Shown here piece by piece: positions 9,085 through 17,900 of a DNA stretch of 64,000 nucleotides. Every line of letters begins with the position of its first letter. Positions within the stretch are counted from its first letter, which is position 1. The DNA is from JANNYA01 sp031422315. Lineage in GTDB: Bacteria > Pseudomonadota > Gammaproteobacteria > Xanthomonadales > SZUA-5. The position numbers and the translations under genes are program-made. The notes beneath the pieces were generated by a model, which was given only the letters and a program-made list of their open reading frames with translations, did no database searches and was not told where the DNA came from. The stretch is from the NCBI GenBank assembly GCA_031422315.1, contig JANOQN010000068.1, forward strand, positions 124,001 through 188,000, in the 5' to 3' direction.

Positions 9085-10728
9085 CTAAAACCGAGTTCGT
9101 GTTTCGACGCTAAATTGCGGGCTTGCGCCGCGTGGGTCGTCCAACGGAAACGATACATCCAGGTGCAGCATATTGGCGCGTGCTGAGCGTAGATTGCCTA
9201 GGCGCAAACCTACGCCTACATCTTTTAGCGTGCTCAAGCGGCGGCCGCCGGCGGCATCGCTACCCCAAACTCGCCCGATATCGGCAAACACCGCCGCGCC
9301 CAAACTAAATAGCTGGAGCGGACGGTAATTGGTGAAGCGCCGCTGTTCTAGGGTTAGCAGCGCACTTTGTTCACCGGTTTGAAAAGCAATTGGATAAGCG
9401 CGCAGGCCATTATCGCCGCCAAGTAATAGCTGCTGATCAAAATCAAGTCGACGGCCATAGTTGCCTTGCAGTGCAACATAGCTGGTGTGGTAGTCATTGT
9501 GCCGCCAAAAATAGCGTAGTTCGCCAGCAATAGACGCATTTTCAGGCGTTCCCGATGCCACGCGCGCTTGCGTATTGGCTTTTACAAACAGGCTTTGATC
9601 ATTGTTTAGGCGAAAGCCATTGGACGCTTCCAATTGGAAAATTGCCGCGGATTTCAAACTGCCTAAATGTTGGCTGGCAAGCCCTGCACGCATCAAATAG
9701 CGCTGGCCGAACGCCTCATCTTCGGTTCGACCGATTTGGTCTTTGTTGGTTGTCGTGGCGAAATCGTCTTGTAAAACCTCCCACTCGGCAAACGGGTAAA
9801 TATACTTTCGATCACTAGGCAAACGACCGGCGCTCGCGTTGCTGCCGTCTGGCGCAAAGCGCGCACGCTCAAATGCTGCGCCATAGCTAAAGCGCTGAGC
9901 CCAGCCGTTGACCAACCCCGGTGAGATTCCTGCACGCAGTTCCAGCTGCTGATGTCTGGCTTGGAAACGCCCCACTTCATCGCCGAGCGCATAGCGCCGC
10001 AGCAGGCTATCTTGATCGCTGAGTGTTAGCGCAAAACTGCTTTGCGCTTGTAACGAGTAAAATGGCTTTTGCACATTAAAGTCAATCAAATGGCCATCAC
10101 TGTTGCTGCTTACAATGGCATCTAGCGTCCACCGGCCAAAGCCCAAATTGGGGTCTTTGTAAGCCACCAAATTTCGGGTGCGCTCACGATCTTTAACAAA
10201 CTCAAGGTTGATAACTTTGCCCAAACCCAAAAAGTTAACGTCTTCAATGCCAATCGCAGAACGATTCGAGCCACCGCTTCGGCTGATTGCGATCGTGGGC
10301 GCAAGGCTCCAAACATCGGTGGTTTGCACTTCGATATCGACTTGATCGCCATCAATGGCGACGATTCGAATTTGTGGTTCACGCACAAAACGCAGGCGGC
10401 GTAAATTACGCTCAGTTTCGCGCAGCTCACGTTCTTGATATCGATCACCTTCCTTGAACAATAGTTGCGCGCGAATCGTCGCGATCTGGGTTTTAATGTG
10501 CAGTGAATTCGCCAAGCGAAACAATCGCTTACGTTCGCCTGGCTTGCGCTCGTTAAAAATAGGCTGTGGCGCAATCGTAATATGTCTGATAAACGCGTTT
10601 GTGCCGGGTTTGGATACGATATCGCTACCAAATACTGGGCTAAAAAGCGCATGGACTACAATCAGTGCGCTTGCTAGCGGAAGACTTGTTAACTTTGTCG
10701 AAGGTACGGCCGTTGAGTATATTTTCAT
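9085..10728 (-). CDS. Omp85/BamA-like outer-membrane beta-barrel protein
   Basis: An exported protein of about 547 residues. A signal peptide precedes a POTRA-like segment (LLFKEGDRYQERELRETERN, then LRRLRFVREPQIRI and a hydrophobic strand). After that comes a long run of amphipathic strands. The region LLGGDNGLRAYPI followed by LTLEQRRF resembles the GGxxxLRGYp...EYR barrel motif of Omp85 proteins, and the chain ends in phenylalanine as outer-membrane barrels do. It may be a surface antigen D15-like protein or a relative of two-partner transporters, but no partner gene is nearby. The start at 10728 gives a compact signal peptide; a GTG at 10758 is in frame. It opens the leftward block with the PAP2 and two-component genes. 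Confidence 0.75.
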   Translation of the reverse strand: MKIYSTAVPSTKLTSLPLASALIVVHALFSPVFGSDIVSKPGTNAFIRHITIAPQPIFNERKPGERKRLFRLANSLHIKTQIATIRAQLLFKEGDRYQERELRETERNLRRLRFVREPQIRIVAIDGDQVDIEVQTTDVWSLAPTIAISRSGGSNRSAIGIEDVNFLGLGKVINLEFVKDRERTRNLVAYKDPNLGFGRWTLDAIVSSNSDGHLIDFNVQKPFYSLQAQSSFALTLSDQDSLLRRYALGDEVGRFQARHQQLELRAGISPGLVNGWAQRFSYGAAFERARFAPDGSNASAGRLPSDRKYIYPFAEWEVLQDDFATTTNKDQIGRTEDEAFGQRYLMRAGLASQHLGSLKSAAIFQLEASNGFRLNNDQSLFVKANTQARVASGTPENASIAGELRYFWRHNDYHTSYVALQGNYGRRLDFDQQLLLGGDNGLRAYPIAFQTGEQSALLTLEQRRFTNYRPLQLFSLGAAVFADIGRVWGSDAAGGRRLSTLKDVGVGLRLGNLRSARANMLHLDVSFPLDDPRGASPQFSVETRTRF

Positions 10729-10835
10729 TTGGCAAATGTCAGGCATCAACATTTGCACGCGCTTTTAAGCGCGTTAAAAAAATGGTTTAGCCTGAATAGG
10801 AAGGTGCTTAACCAATGCATTTAGCATTGTGTGCT

Positions 10836-11773
10836 TCAAAATAATATCTCACGCACCAAGCTCGTATCGGCATCTAACCAGTTTGAAAGTTCGGTCAAGG
10901 TCAATTTGCCGATCCGCACTAATTCGCGTCTGGCTTCTTGCCAGGGTTCCGCTTGGCCTGGCACTTCGCAAAGTGCTTCCAGGTGTTTGGCGATTGCCGC
11001 TAAGCTTTGCGCGCCAAAGGCGTTCGCAGCAGATTTCTAAGCGTGCGCTTGCGCCCCGACGATACGGGCGTTCGGCTCGTTGATAATGAGGCCCAAACGC
11101 TGTGTAAGTTCACGCTCAAAAGCCGTCAACACATCCTGCTGAATATCCGCGCCTAGCTCTTGTGACAGGCGTTCAAGCACCGCTGCATCAAATAGATTGC
11201 CCTTTGTTTCATTTTTTACGCAGCGCTCGAGCAGCTCAGATAAATCCTTCTTGGACAACGGCTTGGTCAAATAGCCATTCATGCCGGCGGCTAGGCAGCG
11301 ATCGCGATCTTGCGGATGCACGCCGCCTGTTACCGCCACGATTGGCACTTTGCCTAATTCTCCGCTGAGCCGGCGAATACGGGACGCTACTTCCAGCCCG
11401 CTCATATCCGGCAGCGCTAAATCGGTCAGCACCAAATCAAATCGGTGCTGGTCAACGAGCCGACATGGTAGCTGGCCAGTACCGTTCCTAGCGCCGCCTC
11501 GGCAATGGCCACCGGATCCATCGATGCATCTTCTAAGTGCAATTGACCTGCGTCAATTCGCCCTAAATCGAGCGCATCATTGACCAAATACAGTAGCGAT
11601 CGGCCCTCTTCAATCGCGGTACTGACAAAGCTGGTTTGTTCTTTGATCAATACCTTTTAGTTGACCAATTCCAAGCTGCCTAAAATCGCGTTCAATCGGC
11701 TGCGAAAGGCATGTGTCAATGCCGCGGTAAAGTGCGCGCCGATTAGGCCAGCGCTGTTCGACGTTTCAGTCAT
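10836..11773 (-). pseudogene. Decayed hybrid histidine kinase (HisKA-REC-HPt remnants)
   Basis: Three pieces of a hybrid sensor kinase survive in order. From an ATG at 11773 the reading gives a HisKA helix (THAFRSRLNAILGSLELV), interrupted by TAA, then in the same frame the second helix (LLYLVNDALDLGRIDAGQLH). The ATPase domain and the first half of the receiver are missing, and the reading jumps frame near 11460 into a receiver remnant (LVLTDLALPDMSG ... GMNGYLTKPLSKKDL). An HPt domain follows, interrupted by an in-frame TAG at 11037-11039 immediately after AHA, where family members have the phosphorylated histidine followed by LK. The frame then continues KSAANAFGAQSLAAIAKHLE to a stop at 10836. 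At least three independent lesions make a functional product implausible. Confidence 0.85.
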
Positions 11774-11899
11774 CACGAAAAAAAGCCAAGATTAATCCGG
11801 CAGCGCAAAGGAACACGGCGTTCTTAGCCCGGAGTTGGCGCGATGATAACTGCTTGAGGTGATTGGTAGTGGCGGGGAGGTGCTTGGGCTTGATTGCTA

Positions 11900-12287
<388 letters not shown>

Positions 12288-12291
<4 letters not shown>

Positions 12292-12503
12292 GTTGCCGCC
12301 GCCCAATCCTCTTGCGCGACAGGTTCTGTTGGTTCTAAGTACTGAATATCGGTGCCACGTAGAGAATATCCGTTATCAGACTTTGCTTCATTTGAGCGCG
12401 CCAACACGATTATTTCGATTCGTGCGCCAGCTCGAAACGGCAAGTGCTTGAGAGTAACGATGCCGTTTGGCGGTAATACGGTTTCGACGCGAAATGCCTG
12501 CAT
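12288..12503 (-). CDS. VapB-type antitoxin partner
   Basis: A small protein of 71 residues beginning MQAFRVETVLPPNGIVTL. The N-terminal strand plus GARIEIIVLAR resembles DNA-binding swapped-hairpin or DUF2281-like antitoxins. The tail NGYSLRGTDIQYLEPTEPVA then EDW is the flexible toxin-binding end common in antitoxins paired with PIN toxins. The ATG at 12503 has GAGG about ten bases upstream; upstream GTG/TTG codons are also in frame. The stop overlaps the toxin start, which is the standard coupled arrangement. The antitoxin frame is intact although the toxin frame is broken. Confidence 0.72.
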
Positions 12504-12810
12504 TTTCAACACACCTCATTTATCTGGCTGGTAAAGTATAGTTTGAAATTGATACGTTGTTGGTTCGGAGCGAGAAATTGTGCAAGTCAAACAAATGTGG
12601 GATTTGGCGAGTCTTCGCGATGCGCTTAGACCAAAACATGGGTGCCTAGCTCGAAAAATCCCACAAAGCGGCAAGCCAAAAACGACCGTTCGTGACTAGC
12701 CCTGAGCGTGACAAAGGGGCGAACCATGAATCCCCTATTTCCAACCACCTTTATCAAATACGCAACTAAAGCGGCTACCATCCGCGTTTTTGAAATTAGG
12801 CGCGCCCTTG
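12504..12810. other. Intergenic region between the antitoxin and SNF2 genes
   Basis: About 300 bases separate these divergent genes, and they should hold both promoters. The part near 12685-12725 (CGTTCGTGACTAGCCCTGAG and following bases) loosely resembles dispersed intergenic palindromes seen in other proteobacteria, with inverted TTCG and CGAA ends. No convincing open frame, RNA gene or terminator was recognised. Confidence 0.4.
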
Positions 12811-15800
12811 ATGAGCCATGCATCGCTAGCACACGTCCAGTCAAACTCAGCAGCGCAAATCGAAGAAGTCTGGCAGCACTTTCAAGCTTTAGGCATCTCC
12901 GTCAAGCGGTTGCTGCAACTGTATGCGCTGTTCGGGCAAATGAGTAATGACATGGCAGTGCATCGCCTGCGGCAAATTCAAGATCCTGATTTGCCAGTAG
13001 GTCAATTTAATAAAGCCAAAGTTGAGCAAACGCTAGCTGTGCATCCTGGTTGGTTCAATGCGGGCGATTTGCCGATGCGCATTCGCAATGCGGCGCTTAT
13101 TGATTTGACGCAAGGTAAATGCGCGGCAAACTGGGAACAAAAGTTATTCGAGTATATGCAGGAGCATTTCCACCAATACCGTCCTGACGCACCGAATTTG
13201 TTGATTGCCATGCGTAATTTGTCGATTTTACAGGGGCTTTCGCCTGCAGATATTCATCGTCGCTACAAGCCGTTTATGCGCTTTGGAACTTACACAAGTG
13301 ATAGTACGAGTGAGCTAGCCAAAGATTTGCGATTGGCCTCGCTGGTGCTGGTCAAGCGCATGCACATCGACTTTCAGGTAGTTATGACACTGCGCGCATT
13401 AAAAACGAATATTGCATATCCACTCGAAAAACTAACGCATTGGCTTGCGTTTAGTTTTGATTTGCTGGCTAGACATCCGGATCTGGTTGGCGAGCGCGAA
13501 AGCTATTTTCTGCTAATTCATACGGCAGTTGCCTGCGTGCTTGCGGGCACGGCGAAAGCCGATGATTTTGAAGCCTGCGACTGGCTTGAGTTAGCGGTTG
13601 AGGCCAGCATTTGCTTGCAAAATCAACAGCTAGATACTGCACTCAGGTTTTTTGATGCCGCGCAAAAAGCTTATCGCAGCTTTAGCGGTAAAAGGCATTT
13701 GCTGCCCAGTATTTTCGCTGTGCTGTACTTTATTGCACTGTATGCCAAAGATGATCCGGCGGCGTGGAAAATCATCTCTGCAATGCTTAAAGTTCGTAGC
13801 GACACGCACGAGCTTATCGCAGTAACTTTATTGCAGCGGCATGGAGAAAGTACGCTGACGCCCGAGCTTGGTTTTGATTCGACCTTTCAGGCTGCGGCCA
13901 CGCCAATTGATCTATTTACGCAAGCACTGCTCCTGCGCTGGCGCAATCCAGAGCCATTTTCGGAGCTCATCATCAAAGCGTTAAGCGAGGCTGCGCAATG
14001 TGCGGCTTTGCAAGGCCTGTCTTGGTTTGCTCAGCAGTTTGAAGCGCTGATAGCGCCTGATTGCCCGCCAAGTACGCTTTTGGCGCTGAAAACCCCAGTT
14101 GCGCCATGGGAGGATTTTCTTAAAGTACTGGATGAGACTGAAAGTGCTAAACCGCTTGCTGTGCGCACTGAGCAAAGCGCGCGTTTGCAGGTGTTTTTGC
14201 TAGCCCCCAAATTCAGCAATTGCACTGTGTGTTTGGGTGAACAACGCAAACTGAGCGCTGCAGCAACCAAAATCAATGCTGCCTTAAACTTGGCAAACGC
14301 CAGCGAGACCAAATTATTCAAAACGCGAACTGGATTAAAAAACGCGCTAGCAAAAATCACCGATGAGCAGGACTTGCGAATTGCCAATGCGTGTTTTCGC
14401 GATCCCTATTATTTAGGTCAATCCGACACGTCGGGAATTCCTGGCCTGCGGGCTTTTTGGGCTGATTTGATAGACCACCCGGAAGTCTACTTCACCGAGG
14501 ATGAGCTGTTTAAGCAATCGATTTACCAGAACGTGTTCGTGCCAAACGCGAGTCAACGCGTTGCGGTAAAGATAGGGCAAATCCAGCTCAACGTGGTCGC
14601 AAGTTCAAGCCCTGCATCGGCTAACGTTGAAGTCAGCCCCAAAGTGCGGCTGCTGCAAGCCAATTTTGGCATTAGCGTACAAGATGGCGTGTTGAGCGTG
14701 ATTGACATTGCGCCAACTCAACGGCGGCTTTTGGCGATGTTAGAAAAACCACTTAACATGCCAACGCACGCCTTGCCACAGCTTGCATTGATGGCAAGTC
14801 GTGAAAGCGCGCCGGTTCGCATTCAAATGGATCAAGCCAGCGATGCCCCCGCGCAAGCTGGCGATACCCACATCCATGTTTTACTGAACCCATATCAAAA
14901 CGGCCTGGACGTGCAGGTGCGGGTTCGGCCGTTTGGCGCCGAAGTTGGGCCGTATTTTGTGCCGGGCGAGGGCAGCCGGAGCGTGGTTGGCGTCATTGAT
15001 CAACAAATTCGCACTGCAAATCGCGATTTGAAGGCGGAATTAAAAGGCTTGCAGGATTTGATTGTGGAAGTGCCGCAGCTTGAGCAAGCGATGTCTGCCG
15101 AAGGACTGTTGGCCGAGCCTGAAGCGGCGCTGGATTTGCTAGCTGCTTTACAAAGCAGCGCAAATGGTTCGAGTTTGGCACCGATTTTGGCGTGGCCCAA
15201 AGGCAAAGCCAAGCGCGTATTGACCGCGCAAAAGTTCAACATCACCAGCACGTCGGGGCGCGATTGGCTAGGGCTTGAGGGCGAGCTTGAGTTGGACGAG
15301 GGCTCGGTCAAATTATCCGAGCTGATCGCCTTGTTGGAAAACTCGCGTGGGCGCTATTTAACGCTGAATGCCGATCGCGTTATTCAAATCAGCGATAGCT
15401 TGCGCCAGCGCGTGCAGGCGATGGCGCGCTTTAGCGATGCGCGTGGAAAAGTCCAGGTGCCGCTGTTAGCGGGCGCGGTACTGATCGATGCGCTTGGCCT
15501 GCACGAGCTGGTCGGTGCGGATCAAAAGAAACTGACCGTGATGAATACCAAAATGGCACGCGCTTTTAGCCTAGAGCCCGAACTTCCGGCAACCTTGCAA
15601 GCGGAGCTGCGCGATTATCAAATCAGCGGCTATCGCTGGCTGATGCAAATGGCGCATTGGGGCGCGGGCGCCTGCTTGGCTGATGATATGGGGTTAGGAA
15701 AAACGATCCAAAGCTTGGCTTTGCTGCTGGCGCGAGCGCCAGGCGGGCCAGCGATGGTGATCGCGCCGACCTCGGTGGTCGGCAATTGGCAGCGAGAAGC

Positions 15801-16977
15801 TGCGCGCTTTGCGCCAACGCTCAATGTCATTCGTTTTGACGCGCTCGATCGCAGCACGCCTTTGCCCGAGCTAGCGCCGTTTGATTTGCTGCTGGTCAGC
15901 TACGGCTTGCTGAGCACGCATGCAGAAAACTTGGCCAAAGTGAAGTTCCACACGCTGATTGTGGACGAGGCGCAGGCGATCAAAAACGCCAGCACGCAGC
16001 GCGCTCAGGCCGCTTGCACGCTGGATGCGAATTTTCGCGTTGCGACCACCGGCACGCCGATTGAAAATAATCTAGGCGAGCTCTGGAGCCTGATGAATTT
16101 CCTCAATCCTGGCTTGCTCAGTGCGCAAGAAAAGTTTCAACGCCGCTTTGCTGGCCCGATTGAACGAGATGGCGATCCGGCGGCAAAATCCGCGCTGCGT
16201 GCGCTAGTCGCGCCGTTTTTATTGCGCCGCACCAAGGCGCAGGTATTGACTGAGCTACCTCCCAAGACTGAAATTACCCTCACGATTACGCCTAGCGCCG
16301 ATGAAGTCGCTCTGATAGCCGCCATGCGCGCCACCGCAATCGCCAAACTCGGGCAAATGAGCGGTGCACCGAACGAACAGCGCTTCAATATTTTGGCCGA
16401 AATTACAAGGTTGCGGCGCGGCGCTTGCCACCCGGATTTAGTCGCGCCCGAGCTGAAAATTCCTAGCGCAAAGCTGGCGCAGCTGCTCGAATTGGTGGCG
16501 GAGCTCAAAGAAAATCGGCATCGCGCGCTGATTTTTAGTCAGTTTGTTGACTATTTAAATATCGTGCGTTCGGCGTTTGATGTGGGTGGCATTAGCTACC
16601 AATATTTGGATGGCTCAACCACCAGCAAAAACCGCGATCTAGCAGTAGCGGCATTTCAAGCCGGGCAGAGCGATGTGTTTTTGCTGAGCTTAAAAGCCGG
16701 CGGCGTAGGCTTGAATTTGACTGCTGCGGACTATGTGATCCACTTGGATCCGTGGTGGAATCCGGCGGTTGAGCAGCAAGCGTCTGATCGTGCACACCGG
16801 ATCGGACAAACCCGTCCGGTCACGATTTACCGGCTGGTGCTGCAAGGCTCGATCGAAGAGCAAATTTTGGCGCTACACGGGCAAAAACGCGAGCTCATCG
16901 ACAGCATGCTGAGCGAGCGCGAAACCGCCAAACCGGTCAGTGCGGATGAGTTGTTGGCTTTGATTGCGGGGGATTGA
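12811..16977 (+). CDS. SNF2-family DEAD/DEAH-box helicase (RapA/HepA-like ATPase)
   Basis: A 1388-residue protein. The C-terminal third is a complete Swi2/Snf2 motor: motif I DDMGLGKTIQSLALL, motif II DEAQAIKNA, motif III TGTPIENNLGELWS, then the second RecA lobe with FSQFVDYL, SLKAGGVGLNLTAADYVIHL, DPWWNPAVEQQASDRAHRIG and the terminal Q-T-R-P-V segment. Such motors translocate on double-stranded DNA to remodel protein-DNA complexes. The roughly 870 residues before the motor are mostly helical, with no motif I recognise. No zinc-binding SWIM cluster is obvious. An ATG at 12811 is chosen; a slightly longer frame begins at 12790. It stands alone with no restriction or methylase genes beside it, so a defence role is not indicated. 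Confidence 0.9.
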   Translation: MSHASLAHVQSNSAAQIEEVWQHFQALGISVKRLLQLYALFGQMSNDMAVHRLRQIQDPDLPVGQFNKAKVEQTLAVHPGWFNAGDLPMRIRNAALIDLTQGKCAANWEQKLFEYMQEHFHQYRPDAPNLLIAMRNLSILQGLSPADIHRRYKPFMRFGTYTSDSTSELAKDLRLASLVLVKRMHIDFQVVMTLRALKTNIAYPLEKLTHWLAFSFDLLARHPDLVGERESYFLLIHTAVACVLAGTAKADDFEACDWLELAVEASICLQNQQLDTALRFFDAAQKAYRSFSGKRHLLPSIFAVLYFIALYAKDDPAAWKIISAMLKVRSDTHELIAVTLLQRHGESTLTPELGFDSTFQAAATPIDLFTQALLLRWRNPEPFSELIIKALSEAAQCAALQGLSWFAQQFEALIAPDCPPSTLLALKTPVAPWEDFLKVLDETESAKPLAVRTEQSARLQVFLLAPKFSNCTVCLGEQRKLSAAATKINAALNLANASETKLFKTRTGLKNALAKITDEQDLRIANACFRDPYYLGQSDTSGIPGLRAFWADLIDHPEVYFTEDELFKQSIYQNVFVPNASQRVAVKIGQIQLNVVASSSPASANVEVSPKVRLLQANFGISVQDGVLSVIDIAPTQRRLLAMLEKPLNMPTHALPQLALMASRESAPVRIQMDQASDAPAQAGDTHIHVLLNPYQNGLDVQVRVRPFGAEVGPYFVPGEGSRSVVGVIDQQIRTANRDLKAELKGLQDLIVEVPQLEQAMSAEGLLAEPEAALDLLAALQSSANGSSLAPILAWPKGKAKRVLTAQKFNITSTSGRDWLGLEGELELDEGSVKLSELIALLENSRGRYLTLNADRVIQISDSLRQRVQAMARFSDARGKVQVPLLAGAVLIDALGLHELVGADQKKLTVMNTKMARAFSLEPELPATLQAELRDYQISGYRWLMQMAHWGAGACLADDMGLGKTIQSLALLLARAPGGPAMVIAPTSVVGNWQREAARFAPTLNVIRFDALDRSTPLPELAPFDLLLVSYGLLSTHAENLAKVKFHTLIVDEAQAIKNASTQRAQAACTLDANFRVATTGTPIENNLGELWSLMNFLNPGLLSAQEKFQRRFAGPIERDGDPAAKSALRALVAPFLLRRTKAQVLTELPPKTEITLTITPSADEVALIAAMRATAIAKLGQMSGAPNEQRFNILAEITRLRRGACHPDLVAPELKIPSAKLAQLLELVAELKENRHRALIFSQFVDYLNIVRSAFDVGGISYQYLDGSTTSKNRDLAVAAFQAGQSDVFLLSLKAGGVGLNLTAADYVIHLDPWWNPAVEQQASDRAHRIGQTRPVTIYRLVLQGSIEEQILALHGQKRELIDSMLSERETAKPVSADELLALIAGD

Positions 16978-17040
16978 TGATTCGGGCAAGGCGTGCCGGT
17001 GGTTTGATAGTGGGTTTCAATGCACGGGGGAGTTTTTTAG

Positions 17041-17064
17041 CCCCTCTCCCTTATGGGAGAGAGG
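17041..17064. repeat. Palindromic CCCCTCTCCC...GGGAGAG element
   Basis: CCCCTCTCCC is followed by TTAT and then GGGAGAGAGG, a compact inverted repeat in the gap after the SNF2 helicase gene. It is the same palindrome family that forms the array at 62.9-63.2 kb. It may act as a weak terminator for the helicase transcript, though no T-tract follows. Confidence 0.55.
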
Positions 17065-17169
17065 AGAAGTTCCTGAGCCTGGGCTGGTCAACAAACTGTC
17101 ATCCAAATAACGCAGCGGCGTCATAAAGCCAAACTAAGGTGACGAATCTAAATTCTGGGTTCGAGCTAC

Positions 17170-17847
17170 ATGAGCGTTTTAACAAAACAAGGCGCAGTGA
17201 TTCGATGCTGTTTGTTCGCGGCGCTGAGTGGATGTTCGGCGGCTGCTTTTGCAACTTCGAAGAGCATGGATCGACCAATCTACGGATTTGTCCAAGTCGG
17301 AACCTACGAGCAGGATCTGCGTGACGATTATCTGGCTAGCTTTGGCGCTGATAGCGGATTTAGCGCACAGTCGATTAGCATTGATGTGGACAAGCGTGAG
17401 ACAACTTGGGCCGCGGGTTTGGGTTATCAATTGTTGCCTTGGCTGGCGGCTGAACTCAGCTACAGTGATTTTGATCCGCTAACTCTTCAGGCCACCAGTG
17501 TGCTGCCAAACGCGCGTGTTCGTAGCGTAGTTGAAACCCAAGCCGTTGCAATTGACGCCGTCGCAAAGTGGGAATTCGCGCCTAGTTGGCACGCAAGCGC
17601 GCGCCTCGGCGCTGCACGCTGGGATGCAGAACTTACCAGCGCTGTCACTGAGCCAAGCGAGTTGGCCAACAATGCGCAGCTAGATGACAACGACGTATCG
17701 ATTAAATTTGGCCTTGCACTGGCCTATCAATTTACCGAACAGCTTGCGGCCTCATTGCACCTCGATCAATTCCAAGTCGATAGCGAAAAGTTGGGCATCG
17801 ACACGCCTGTTCGCACCTTAAGCGGGCGCCTAACTTGGCGCTTTTAA
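17170..17847 (+). CDS. Small outer-membrane beta-barrel protein
   Basis: A 225-residue protein with an N-terminal signal sequence ending about AAFATS. Mature strands alternate polar and hydrophobic residues (WAAGLGYQLLPWLAAELSYS, KWEFAPSWHASARLGAARW, IKFGLALAYQFTEQLAASLH), and the C-terminus is LTWRF, ending in phenylalanine like BAM substrates. This is the pattern of an eight-stranded OmpA/OmpW-type barrel. It has no peptidoglycan-binding domain. It lies 53 bases upstream of the phoX start and may be co-transcribed with it. The specific function is not recognisable. Confidence 0.75.
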   Translation: MSVLTKQGAVIRCCLFAALSGCSAAAFATSKSMDRPIYGFVQVGTYEQDLRDDYLASFGADSGFSAQSISIDVDKRETTWAAGLGYQLLPWLAAELSYSDFDPLTLQATSVLPNARVRSVVETQAVAIDAVAKWEFAPSWHASARLGAARWDAELTSAVTEPSELANNAQLDDNDVSIKFGLALAYQFTEQLAASLHLDQFQVDSEKLGIDTPVRTLSGRLTWRF

Positions 17848-17900
17848 AACCGTCAAAATATTTTCCAAGTCGAAACTCATTCCAAGCCACGGAGCCCAAT

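Noticed and set aside
12811..16977. DISARM- or BREX-like defence system around the SNF2 motor
   Set aside because: None of the expected methylase, phospholipase D or PglZ-type partners is present nearby.
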